The notes under the pieces are model-generated. The model was not told where the DNA came from and ran no database searches. It was given only the letters and a program-made list of their open reading frames with translations. Position numbers and translations under genes: made by a program. Shown in pieces: positions 52,919 through 61,877 of a stretch of DNA of 64,000 bases. The DNA is from Chitinophagaceae bacterium (GTDB lineage Bacteria > Bacteroidota > Bacteroidia > Chitinophagales > Chitinophagaceae), in assembly GCA_023957755.1 (NCBI GenBank), contig JAMLGT010000013.1, forward strand, positions 49,405-113,404, written 5' to 3'. Positions within the stretch are counted from its first letter, which is position 1, and every line of letters starts with the position of its first letter.

Positions 52919-54742
52919 GTGCCCGATATCATCAATTTATTACCCGAAAACATCGCCAATCAGATTGCTGCCGGAGAGGTAATCCAGCGTCCGGCCAGTG
53001 CTGTGAAAGAACTGATGGAGAATGCGATTGATGCGGGTGCAACAGAAATAAAGCTGATTGTGAATGATGCCGGTAAGTCGCTGATCCAGGTGATTGACAA
53101 CGGCAAGGGGATGAGTGAGACAGATGCACGCATGTGCTTTGAACGGCATGCCACTTCCAAGATCAATAATATAGACGACCTGTTTCATATCAAGACAATG
53201 GGTTTCAGAGGTGAGGCGCTTGCAAGTATTGCGGGTGTGTCGCAGGTAGAACTGAAGACCCGTAAACAGGGAGAGCCTGTGGGTACTTACATTGAAATTG
53301 ACAACAGCGTAGTGCGTACGCAAAAACCGGTTGCTTGTCCTGAAGGTACTAATATCAGCATGAAGAACCTGTTCTTTACCGTTCCGGCGAGGAGGAATTT
53401 TCTGAAGAGCGATTCACGCGAACTCAAACATATCATAGAAGAATTCACGAGGATAGCGCTGGCATTTCCTGATATCTTCTTTTCGCTCACCAGCAACGGG
53501 CAGGAAGTATTTCATTTAGACCGCGGGCCGTTAAAGCAGCGTATCATTAGTATTCTGGGCAAGAATTATCAGTCAAAGTTAGTGAGTGTCAAAGAACAGA
53601 CAGATTATATTAATATCATCGGTTTTGTGGGCAAGCCTGAAACAGCGAAGAAGACCAGGGGCGATCAGTATTTCTTTGTCAACAACCGTTTCATAAAGAG
53701 CGCCTATCTGAATCATGCCGTGGTGAATGCCTTTGCAGAGATGATTCCTAAGGATACTTTCCCGATGTATGTGCTGTTTATCGATATAGATCCGTCAAGG
53801 TTAGATATCAATGTGCATCCTACCAAGCAGGAAATCAAGTTTGAAGATGAGAAAGTCATCTATGCATTTGTAAACTCGGCTGTCCGTCATTCATTGGCGC
53901 AGTTCAGCATCACTCCTTCATTAGATTTTGAATTAGATGCCGATGTGCAACGACAGGAAGCGATCTCCGGTCCTTTCACTACAGAGCAGAAAGCATCTGC
54001 TATGAGCGGAGCGTTGTATCAGACATTTACAAAAGGTAATCAGGCACATTTCATTGAGTCAAAGAGTAACCTGGAGAGCCTTGATTTGCTTTATGGGAAA
54101 AGAAGCGCTTCCGCAGATCCCTACCAGGTGCAGCCGGAGTTTCAGCCGGAGCCTTTAACTGTATCAGGTAAACCTGTTAATCAGGATTGGGTACAGGTAG
54201 GGAACAGCTATATCCTTGTTGAAATTGAAAATGGTTTCTGGCTTATTCATCAGCAACATGCACATGAAAGAGTGTTGTACGAAAGAATTGAGTCTGCCCT
54301 AAAGGATAACCCCATTGCAGTGCAGAAGAGCCTTTTTCCTGAGGTATTGGAATTGTCGCCTGCTGATAGTGCACTACTGGCTGAGTTGCAGAATGATTTA
54401 TTTCTGCTAGGTTATATGATAGAGCCGTTTGGAACAAATTCCTATGTAATACATGGGACACCTGCCGATGTGATGAAAGGAAATGAAAAAAAAGCTATTG
54501 AGGAATTGCTGGAGGAATTCAAACATTTTAATCTTTCACCAGATTATTCTGAAAGAGAAAAATTGATGCGCGCCATGGCGCGTCAACAAAGCATTAAGGC
54601 CGGCACGAAATTGACCGACAAGGAAATTCATGCGCTTGTGGATGACCTTCTTGCCTGTAGGGTGATGAATACTACTCCTGGTGGGAAGCCGGTATTTCTC
54701 GAGTTTGGATATCCGGATATTGAGAAAATGTTTGGGAGGTAG
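52919..54742 (+). CDS. mutL: DNA mismatch repair protein MutL
   Basis: 607 aa. The start is GTG at 52919, since the family begins with IINLLPENIANQIAAGEVI. GHL-type ATPase motifs: ENAIDAGAT (about 35), DNGKGM (60), ATSKI and MGFRGEALASI (85-105), FTVPARR (145). The C-terminal dimerisation/endonuclease domain starts near 430. Its metal motif reads HQQHAHERVLYE in place of the usual DQHRAHERILYE, so Asp and His of DQHA are changed. MutL couples MutS recognition to repair. It stands alone between an ACGAAC repeat and a 178-bp repeat. Confidence 0.95.
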   Translation: MPDIINLLPENIANQIAAGEVIQRPASAVKELMENAIDAGATEIKLIVNDAGKSLIQVIDNGKGMSETDARMCFERHATSKINNIDDLFHIKTMGFRGEALASIAGVSQVELKTRKQGEPVGTYIEIDNSVVRTQKPVACPEGTNISMKNLFFTVPARRNFLKSDSRELKHIIEEFTRIALAFPDIFFSLTSNGQEVFHLDRGPLKQRIISILGKNYQSKLVSVKEQTDYINIIGFVGKPETAKKTRGDQYFFVNNRFIKSAYLNHAVVNAFAEMIPKDTFPMYVLFIDIDPSRLDINVHPTKQEIKFEDEKVIYAFVNSAVRHSLAQFSITPSLDFELDADVQRQEAISGPFTTEQKASAMSGALYQTFTKGNQAHFIESKSNLESLDLLYGKRSASADPYQVQPEFQPEPLTVSGKPVNQDWVQVGNSYILVEIENGFWLIHQQHAHERVLYERIESALKDNPIAVQKSLFPEVLELSPADSALLAELQNDLFLLGYMIEPFGTNSYVIHGTPADVMKGNEKKAIEELLEEFKHFNLSPDYSEREKLMRAMARQQSIKAGTKLTDKEIHALVDDLLACRVMNTTPGGKPVFLEFGYPDIEKMFGR

Positions 54743-54751
54743 AAGTAGTTA

Positions 54752-55190
54752 TTCCACGCCTGATGTGGAATTTCATTATCGTACCCACTGTCGTTCTGTG
54801 CTGCGACACAGAATCTCATCAGGCTGCAAAATGAGATTGCGGGTCGGCGCCCACAATGACAAGGGTAAGACCACCCCATTTTCCTTCGTCAGCCACCCCT
54901 CCAAAGGAGGGGAATAAAAAACAGACTCATTCCACACTTGATGCGGAATCTCATTATCGTACCCGCTGTCATTCTGTGCTGCGACACAGAATCTCATCAG
55001 GCTGCAAAATGAGATTGCGGGTCGGCGCCCGCAATAGCAAAGGTAAGACCACCCCGTCTTCCTTCGTCAGCCACCCCTCCAAAGGAGGGGAATAAAAAAC
55101 AGAGTCATTCCGCACTTGATGCGGAATCTCAAAAGTTGCTACACGAGATTACGGGGCAGTACCCGCAATCTCAAAAATTTGAGCCGTAAT
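54752..55190. repeat. 178-bp tandem repeat (two full copies and a partial one)
   Basis: Copies start with TTCC at 54752, 54930 and 55108, an exact 178-bp period. Each contains a TTCCgCA...TGCGGAA palindrome, ATGAGATTGCGGGTCGGCGC followed by a complementary GCCCGCAAT, and a terminator-like CCCCTCC-aaa-GGAGGGG hairpin. It fills the whole gap between convergent mutL and valS; I see no gene there. Confidence 0.8.
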
Positions 55191-55200
55191 GCATGTATGA

Positions 55201-57819
55201 TCACAACGCTTTCAGGCTTTCTTCAAGCGTTCTGATTTTTTCAATCGCATCTGCTTGCTTCTTTCGTTCCAATGCCACCACTTCAGGTTTGGCATTATTC
55301 ACAAAACGTTCGTTGGAAAGCTTCTTTTCCACGCTGGCAAGAAAGCCACGCTGGTACTCCAGATCTTTTTCTAACTGCTCTTTCTGTCTGCCTGAATCCA
55401 CTATTGATTCGCAAACCATCGCAATCTTTTCATTGCCGGTAACAATTTGAATTGCTTTTTTATCTGTTGCCAAATTCAAAACAATCTCCGAAGCCATAGT
55501 TTGTTTTCTCAAAACAGAATTAATGGAAGCATACATATCGGGTGTGGCAGTTTCAATGTAGAGCTCAACCACTTCTTTAGGTGATAACTGATTCTTATTT
55601 TTTGCATCGCGAATGGCAGTAATCAATTCTTTCAACTGATTACCTTCATTTAGAATTCCATTGTCGGAGACATTCAGCGGGGGTGCCTGGCGTACCATAA
55701 GGTCTCCGTCGCGTGCTTCCAACTGGTGATAAATCTCTTCAGTTACAAAAGGCATAAAAGGATGCAGCAGCAGGAGTAGTTCGTCAAAAAACTTTATAGT
55801 AATATCATAATCTTCTTTGCTGATGGCTTCTCCATAAGGAGGCTTTATCCACTCAAGATACCAACTGCAGAAGTCGTCCCATATAAGTGAATAAATTACT
55901 TTCAGCGCTTCGCTTAATTTAAAATGGCTGATGAGGTCGTGAATTTCTGCACTTGCCTGTGATAGCCTTGCGGTAAACCAACGAATTGCGAAATTGTTAT
56001 CGCTTTTACTTCCGGGGAATGATTCGTGGGTACCCCACATGCGCACCAGTTTCAGCGCATTCCAGAGTTTGTTGTTGAAATGCCGGCCTTGTTCAAGTCC
56101 CGACTCATCAAACAAAAGATCATTTCCTGCCGGAGAAGAAATCATAATCCCAAAGCGAACTGCATCTGCACCATATTTATCTATTAGTTCCAGAAGATCC
56201 GGGCTGTTGCCAAGGCTCTTACTCATTTTTCTCCCCTGGTTGTCGCGTACCATTCCTGTGAAATACACATCGTTGAATGGTTTTTCCCCGGCAAACTCCA
56301 TACCTGCCATAATCATACGTGCCACCCAGAAGAAGATAATATCCTGACCTGTTACCAAAATCGACGTAGGGTAGTAGTAGGCAAAATCTTTATTGCCCGG
56401 TTGCGTGATGCCTTTAAATACCTCCATTGGCCAGAGCCATGAGGAGAACCAGGTATCCAGTACGTCGGAGTCCTGCATAAGTTTCACCGTGTCAGCCAAA
56501 CCGTTATGTCGCCTTGCATCGGCCTCATCGGCTCCCACATACACATTGCCTTCATCATCGTACCATGCGGGAATCTGCTGCCCCCACCACAATTGGCGGC
56601 TGATACACCAGTCTTTTACGTTTTCTAACCAATACCTGTAGGTGGCGATAAACTTATCGTGCGGATGTATTTTTATATTACCATTGACTACCTCATTAAG
56701 TGCTGCATCAGCGAGAGATTTCATTTTGACAAACCACTGAGTGCTGATTTTCGGTTCTACTACGGAGTGCGTACGCTGGCTGTATCCGATGCGGGAATCA
56801 TATAACTCTTCTTTAATAAGCAGTCCTTCGTCTTTCAAAGCTTCCACTACTTTTTTTCTTGCCGCAAAACGATCTTCACCTATGTATATCTGTGCCTCTT
56901 TGCTGAGGGTGCCATCGTCATTCAGCGTATCGATTACAGGGAGGTTATATTTTAATCCGATATTGAAATCGTTGATATCATGTGCAGGAGTAATCTTGAG
57001 TACTCCGGTTCCGAAATCCTTATCCACATAATCATCAAATATTATGGGAACTTCCCGGTTGATGAGTGGTATGATTGCCTTTTTATCCTTCAGATGTTGA
57101 TACCGTGGATCGGTCGGATTGGCACACACAGCTACATCACCCATAATAGTTTCCGGCCTTTGGGTGGCGATGGTGATGTATTCGTCGGTTCCGGAAATGC
57201 GGTATTTTACATAATAGAGTGTGCCTTTAACATCTTTGTATTCTACCTCTTCATCGCTCAGGGCAGTCTTCGCCACAGTGTCCCAGTTGATCATTCGGGC
57301 GCCTCTGTAAATAAGGCCTTTGCGATAGAGTGCCACAAACACCTGAATCACAGCCTTGTAATAATCAGGATCCATAGTGAAGGATACACGGTTCCAATCG
57401 ACGCTACAGCCCAGTTTTTCTATCTGATGATAAATGATGTTACCATACTTCTCCTTCCACTCAAATGCATATTTTAAGAATTCTTCCCTGCTAAGGTCAC
57501 TTTTGTTGATACCTTTTTCTTTCTTAAGCATATCTACCACCTTTGCTTCGGTAGCGATGGAGGCATGGTCGCTTCCCGGCACCCAGCAAACGTTATATCC
57601 CAATGCTCTGGCGCGGCGCGCCAAAATATCCTGTACGGTTTCGTTGAGTGTATGCCCCATGTGCAACACCCCGGTAACGTTAGGTGGTGGGATCACCAGA
57701 CTGTAAGGAGGCCGGTCGTCTGGTGTACTATTGAAATAACCTTTTTCTTTCCAGTAGGCATACCACTTATTTTCAACTTCTGCAGGGATAAAGTTTTTGC
57801 TCAGTTCCATTTTCTTCAA
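55201..57819 (-). CDS. valS: Valine-tRNA ligase
   Basis: 872 aa class I synthetase. The HIGH motif is HMGHTLN (about 53), and KMSKS is GRKMSKSLGN (about 520). The editing domain lies between (about 190-330), and the C-terminal coiled coil (residues 810-872, KKLSNERFVNNAKPEVV) is the ValS tRNA-binding arm. It attaches valine to tRNA-Val and proofreads threonine. Length and motifs are normal. It converges on mutL across the 178-bp repeat. Confidence 0.97.
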   Translation of the reverse strand: MKKMELSKNFIPAEVENKWYAYWKEKGYFNSTPDDRPPYSLVIPPPNVTGVLHMGHTLNETVQDILARRARALGYNVCWVPGSDHASIATEAKVVDMLKKEKGINKSDLSREEFLKYAFEWKEKYGNIIYHQIEKLGCSVDWNRVSFTMDPDYYKAVIQVFVALYRKGLIYRGARMINWDTVAKTALSDEEVEYKDVKGTLYYVKYRISGTDEYITIATQRPETIMGDVAVCANPTDPRYQHLKDKKAIIPLINREVPIIFDDYVDKDFGTGVLKITPAHDINDFNIGLKYNLPVIDTLNDDGTLSKEAQIYIGEDRFAARKKVVEALKDEGLLIKEELYDSRIGYSQRTHSVVEPKISTQWFVKMKSLADAALNEVVNGNIKIHPHDKFIATYRYWLENVKDWCISRQLWWGQQIPAWYDDEGNVYVGADEADARRHNGLADTVKLMQDSDVLDTWFSSWLWPMEVFKGITQPGNKDFAYYYPTSILVTGQDIIFFWVARMIMAGMEFAGEKPFNDVYFTGMVRDNQGRKMSKSLGNSPDLLELIDKYGADAVRFGIMISSPAGNDLLFDESGLEQGRHFNNKLWNALKLVRMWGTHESFPGSKSDNNFAIRWFTARLSQASAEIHDLISHFKLSEALKVIYSLIWDDFCSWYLEWIKPPYGEAISKEDYDITIKFFDELLLLLHPFMPFVTEEIYHQLEARDGDLMVRQAPPLNVSDNGILNEGNQLKELITAIRDAKNKNQLSPKEVVELYIETATPDMYASINSVLRKQTMASEIVLNLATDKKAIQIVTGNEKIAMVCESIVDSGRQKEQLEKDLEYQRGFLASVEKKLSNERFVNNAKPEVVALERKKQADAIEKIRTLEESLKAL

Positions 57820-57886
57820 TTCATGATTACAGGGCGCAAAAATAGCACAATCGGCGTTTAACGAAAGGGAAATAAGATGGTGCAGG

Positions 57887-58558
57887 CTATATATCCATAT
57901 TGTCCGGTATCAGGTACCTGAGATAATCGATAAAAGTGGACCTGGGTATGTTTCTGGCACCCAGAGAACGCAGGTGTTCAGTTTCCTGCTGGCAGTCGAC
58001 CAGGCATCCGCCCTGCGCTGCAAAGTGTTGTACGAATCGGATGAAGGCAAACTTGCTGGCATTGGATTCCTGCGAAAACATACTTTCTCCAAAGAACATT
58101 TTTCCCATTTGCAAACCGTAAAGCCCCCCTACTAATTTGTCGCCTGACCAGGCTTCGGCACTATGAGCCACCCCCATTTCGTGAAGTTGGTTGTATGCTT
58201 CTTCAAATTCGTCGGTAATCCACGTTGCATCACCTGAAGCCTTTCTCCTGGTATGGCGGCATCCTTTCATTACCTGTGCAAAATCCTTGTCTATTGAGAA
58301 CGAGAAGTGTCCTTTAGTAAGATAAGGATGCATGCTTTTGGAAATCTTTAATTCTTCAGGGAATAACACAAATCTGGGGTCTGGATGGAACCAGCATCTG
58401 GGATCCCCTTCATTGTACCAGGGGAAGTAACCTTTACGGTAGGCTTTGATGAGTGTTTGTGGTCTCAAATTGCTCCCCACTGCCACTAACCCCTCATCAG
58501 TTAACAAGGATGGAGAGAGAAAAGAATCACTGTTTTCATCTAAATAATACCAACCCAT
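57887..58558 (-). CDS. aat: Leucyl/phenylalanyl-tRNA-protein transferase
   Basis: 223 aa. Family signatures: GLVAVGSNLRPQTLIKAYRKGYFPWYNEGDPRCWFHPDPR near the N-terminus, and GGLYGLQMGKMFFGESMFSQESNASKFAF with a later CQQETEHLRSLGA. It adds Leu or Phe from tRNA to proteins starting with Lys/Arg, marking them for ClpAP degradation. clpS lies 57 bp upstream on the same strand, which links the writer and reader of the N-degron pathway. Confidence 0.96.
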   Translation of the reverse strand: MGWYYLDENSDSFLSPSLLTDEGLVAVGSNLRPQTLIKAYRKGYFPWYNEGDPRCWFHPDPRFVLFPEELKISKSMHPYLTKGHFSFSIDKDFAQVMKGCRHTRRKASGDATWITDEFEEAYNQLHEMGVAHSAEAWSGDKLVGGLYGLQMGKMFFGESMFSQESNASKFAFIRFVQHFAAQGGCLVDCQQETEHLRSLGARNIPRSTFIDYLRYLIPDNMDI

Positions 58559-58615
58559 ATCCCCATGTTGTTACATCAGGCAAGTTATATGAAAAGATGT
58601 AGAATTGAATGCGTA

Positions 58616-58909
58616 TTAGTATTCTGGCATTCTTTCAATAGTAGCTCCTATACCTCTGTCGGTGATTTGATCGCACATGGGTTTTAGCGTATCAAAGTCG
58701 CCGTTCTTTACAGCATATTTGCCTTGTGTGTGTATGATTAAGGCGCACTGTTCAGCCTGTTCTTGTGTGTGTCCGCATATTTCAACCAGGGCCTGAATTA
58801 CCCAGTCGAAGGTGTTTACTTCATCGTTCCAGACAATCAATTGATAGGATTCCACCAAAAGTTCTGTAATCCCGGTCTGCTCTATTTCTATGGTGCGAGT
58901 GTCACCCAT
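58616..58909 (-). CDS. clpS: ATP-dependent Clp protease adaptor ClpS
   Basis: 97 aa. The core VWNDEVNTFDWVIQALVEICGHTQEQAEQCALIIHTQGKY carries the N-degron pocket (N-D-E-x-N-T-F and the helix following). ClpS delivers proteins with Leu/Phe/Trp/Tyr ends to ClpA(C)P. Here it precedes aat by 57 bp, so the two are likely one unit. Confidence 0.95.
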   Translation of the reverse strand: MGDTRTIEIEQTGITELLVESYQLIVWNDEVNTFDWVIQALVEICGHTQEQAEQCALIIHTQGKYAVKNGDFDTLKPMCDQITDRGIGATIERMPEY

Positions 58910-59055
58910 CGGTACTTAAAATTCAAGTGTCAAAATTACTAAATCCTACCGAAGTCGGTAGTACTGGGGTAAGAATCTTTCCTTCAAATCAGTTAAAATA
59001 AAGGGAAGCCCAATTGTATTCAGGCTTAACCGTTAAATTGCACTTTTGTGCCACT

Positions 59056-59901
59056 ATGAAACTATATTTTAAAGCCCTGCCTTTCCTCTGCGCTTTCTTC
59101 CTGATACACTCTTCAGCAGTAGCTCAATATTATTATAATGATATTCTCAATATCAACAAAAGTAATGAGGAGTATAACAGATTGAAAAAGGCGAATTATA
59201 AAACTGTGATTCTTGAAAGTTTTGAAGCCGACGATTCACCAAGTGAAGGTTTTTTCTGTGAGAGAAAGTTAAATACCGACTACTCGGAATCAGTGATGGT
59301 TTCTAAATCCAATGTCACAGGAGAGGCAGCGTTAAAGTCGATCTATCAAGACGGCAGGTTGGAAAAGACTGTGAGTACTACATCCGCGGTGACTAATATC
59401 ACTCAAATTAGTTATGATAGCATCGGCAGAATATTGTCAATAGCCGTCTCTACTTCGGGAAATGCGGATAGCAGTCTTTTTGTAGAAGAGAGAACTTATG
59501 AATACGGAAGCGATGGAAAGCTTAAGATGATGACAAGGACAAAGAATGGAAAAGTGGTGTCATTAATAAACTTTACGTACGATAATGCCGGGAATTTGAT
59601 AGAAGAGACACCAGATAGGCCGACCACAGACCGAAAATTTTATTACTATTATGATGACAAGAACAGGCTGACTGATGTGGTGCGGTTTAGCGAAAGGGCG
59701 AAGAGATTGCTGCCCGACTATATGTTTTTATATAGTGAAGACCGGCCTGGCTTTATCTCGCAGATGATTACTGTAGATGAATCAGCTCAGGGTTACCTTG
59801 TGTGGCGCTATGCCTACACATCTGAGGGGCTACCTGAAATTCAGAAGTGCTACTCTAAGGATAAACAACTTGTTGGTACCATTCAATATGAATATCGCTG
59901 A
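59056..59901 (+). CDS. Secreted protein with YD/RHS-like repeats, function unknown
   Basis: 281 aa from the ATG at 59056, chosen because a signal peptide (LYFKALPFLCAFFLIHSSAVAQ) starts there; an upstream TTG at 59014 adds 14 residues that do not fit. The body has repeats like YDSIGRILSIAVSTSG, YDNAGNLIEETPD and YDDKNRLTDVVRF, the YD-repeat pattern, as in RHS-like or Bacteroidota surface proteins. It is monocistronic by appearance. A CACTTTTG at 59041 could be a -7 element. The role is unknown. Confidence 0.65.
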   Translation: MKLYFKALPFLCAFFLIHSSAVAQYYYNDILNINKSNEEYNRLKKANYKTVILESFEADDSPSEGFFCERKLNTDYSESVMVSKSNVTGEAALKSIYQDGRLEKTVSTTSAVTNITQISYDSIGRILSIAVSTSGNADSSLFVEERTYEYGSDGKLKMMTRTKNGKVVSLINFTYDNAGNLIEETPDRPTTDRKFYYYYDDKNRLTDVVRFSERAKRLLPDYMFLYSEDRPGFISQMITVDESAQGYLVWRYAYTSEGLPEIQKCYSKDKQLVGTIQYEYR

Positions 59902-59907
59902 GGAGGG

Positions 59908-60246
59908 TTAAACCAGCCTGGAGATATTGAAGAAAATCAAAAAAATTGAGCCAATCACTACAAGAAACATTGCAATCCTCAGTGGCAATAATTTTTTCCT
60001 GAAACTCTTTGCTGCCAGATACATAGCCGCTACGCAGCAGATAATTGAAAAGATGATGATGCCTGAGTAATGTCTGATAATTGCGGGAAAGTAGCTCAGG
60101 AAAGTGTCAATCTGATCCCGTTCACTGATTTCGCCCAGCCTGATGGTAATGGAAAGCCAGAGAATAAATAAAAACAGGGGAATCAGGAAGATAATTACTG
60201 CGATAGAAGCAGTTGCCTTTTTGGGGACATGAGAGTGAGTGGACAT
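59908..60246 (-). CDS. Small membrane protein, function unknown
   Basis: 112 aa with three hydrophobic segments (about 14-34, 58-78, 88-110) and a polar N-terminus. No family recognised. It is convergent with the YD-repeat gene, 6 bp away. The frame, its start 6 bp from a neat gap and its membrane pattern support a real gene, though codon evidence alone is modest. Confidence 0.6.
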   Translation of the reverse strand: MSTHSHVPKKATASIAVIIFLIPLFLFILWLSITIRLGEISERDQIDTFLSYFPAIIRHYSGIIIFSIICCVAAMYLAAKSFRKKLLPLRIAMFLVVIGSIFLIFFNISRLV

Positions 60247-60717
60247 TTTTCAGATATAGTTTAGGTGCTTAAAGTTAAGATGATTTGAGTGGCCTGGCAA
60301 ATCTGAACTTTGCGTACTCCTAATGCCAGGTTATCATGTAAGCGTAATCGTTTTTTGCCTTTTACTGTGTAGCTTCAAAACTTTATGCTTTTGTAATGGC
60401 TTTTTGAATGTCCGGCATCAAGTGGTTTTAGCGCTTATATCCTGGCATAATCAGGAATCATTTCCGAAAGAAAAAGAAACGAATTGATTTATTATAAAAT
60501 AATTACGACTATCTTTATGAAAATTTTTTATTCAAACGGAAGTTGTTGTAATTATCACATTATCAGCTTGTTAGAATTATAATTACTTCTGTCTGACTTT
60601 TATTTAAACTCGCACCAAAAATAACTGGCATGGTTTTCGGCTATTTTAGGTGAAAAATAATTGCCTTTCTGATCGAATTTTACTCTTTTTAAAACCCCAT
60701 AAATTAGAATAAATCAA
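60247..60717. other. AT-rich intergenic region
   Basis: 471 bp between divergent genes. A short inverted repeat GTAATTAT / ATAATTAC lies about 60549-60588. No gene, no recognised RNA and no clear TAnnTTTG on either strand. Confidence 0.5.
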
Positions 60718-61689
60718 ATGGATCACACAAACATGCCGGTTTCGGTAGAGGAGTCTCCTAAACCCAATAAAGGAAAAAACATAGTTATTGGTGTTCTTTC
60801 AGCCGCTGTATTAGGACTGGGCGGATTTGCCATTTACAATAACAATAAGAGTAATGAAGAAATTCAAACTCAGCAAACTGAAATAGAAAAAGTTGTTTCA
60901 GAGAAAAGTGAATTGCAGACAAATTTTGACGCCTCCCTCGCCCGTTTGGATTCGTTAACTTCTATGAATAATGATTTAAAAACTCAGATGTCTGCTAAAG
61001 ACGCTGAGATTGCAAAAATCAAATCAGAAATCCGTAGTATCCTGAATAAGAAAAATGCTACTGCAGCCGAACTTGCGCAAGCAAAGAAACTGATTGACCA
61101 ATTAAACGGACAAATCACTTCCATGCAGGAAGAAATCGCTGCCCTGCAACAGGAAAACACAAACCTGAAAGAGGAAAATACAGGTCTGGTGGAGGCAAAG
61201 CAAACATTGACCAGAAGCCTGGACTCTACTACTGTAGTAAACAGTGCCCTGACAGAAAAAGTGGATGTAGCTTCCACACTGAATGCTTCCAATATTACTA
61301 TTGTACCAGTGAAAGTAAAGAACAGTGGCAAAGAAAAAACTACTACAAAGGCGAAAGCCGCTGATAAGCTGGTGGTGAAGTTTGATGTGACAAATAGAAT
61401 TATTCAATCTGGCAGTACGGATATTTATGTGGTCGTGATAGGCCCGGATGGCAACCCGGTTACCAATACTCCTAATTCGGGAAGATTTATGACCAGAGAA
61501 AAAGGTGAAAAGTCATTTACAGCTAAGTTGCCCGTAACACTGGAGACCTCAAAGACAAAATCCGTTGAGTTCAGCTTTGTTCCTGAAAAGCATTTTGAAA
61601 AAGGTCAATACAAAATTGAGATTTACCAAAACGGTTTCCTCATTGGCGAAGGGACACGCCAACTGAAAAAAGGAGGCCTGTTTGGTTAA
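60718..61689 (+). CDS. Membrane-anchored coiled-coil protein, function unknown
   Basis: 323 aa. A short cytoplasmic N-terminus is followed by a membrane segment (VIGVLSAAVLGLGGFAIY, about 24-42), a long coiled coil (about 48-180, e.g. EIQTQQTEIEKVVSEKSELQ) and a beta-rich C-terminal domain (about 215-323, VKFDVTNRIIQSGSTDIYVVV). It resembles Bacteroidota envelope tethers of unknown role. It ends at a strong terminator (61744-61771), so it is monocistronic. Confidence 0.75.
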   Translation: MDHTNMPVSVEESPKPNKGKNIVIGVLSAAVLGLGGFAIYNNNKSNEEIQTQQTEIEKVVSEKSELQTNFDASLARLDSLTSMNNDLKTQMSAKDAEIAKIKSEIRSILNKKNATAAELAQAKKLIDQLNGQITSMQEEIAALQQENTNLKEENTGLVEAKQTLTRSLDSTTVVNSALTEKVDVASTLNASNITIVPVKVKNSGKEKTTTKAKAADKLVVKFDVTNRIIQSGSTDIYVVVIGPDGNPVTNTPNSGRFMTREKGEKSFTAKLPVTLETSKTKSVEFSFVPEKHFEKGQYKIEIYQNGFLIGEGTRQLKKGGLFG

Positions 61690-61743
61690 AGATTCCCCGT
61701 TAAGTTCAATGTCCTGAGAAATTCCATCCCTTAGAAGAATTAG

Positions 61744-61778
61744 AAAGAGCTATCATTCACGGTAGCTCTTTTTTTATG
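61744..61778 (+). terminator. Rho-independent terminator after the coiled-coil gene
   Basis: Perfect 9-bp stem AAAGAGCTA / TAGCTCTTT with a 10-nt loop and a run of Ts. Confidence 0.85.
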
Positions 61779-61877
61779 TCCTTTTGTTTCTATTCAGTTA
61801 AATTAGCTGATTAATAATTGCGGCAAATGGGTTCGAATGGTTGCTCCCGAACCTAGCCAGAAAATATTCAAAAAGAA

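Noticed and set aside
52932..53323. Several minus-strand frames inside mutL
   Set aside because: All lie opposite conserved MutL ATPase motifs and have no domain of their own.
54681..54917. Frames in the 178-bp repeats (78-79 aa)
   Set aside because: They arise because the repeat period does not disturb them and have no start signals; the sequence is palindromic DNA, not coding.
61102..61407. 101-aa antisense frame in the coiled-coil gene
   Set aside because: Shadow of the sense coiled coil; Cys/Phe/Leu-rich nonsense composition.
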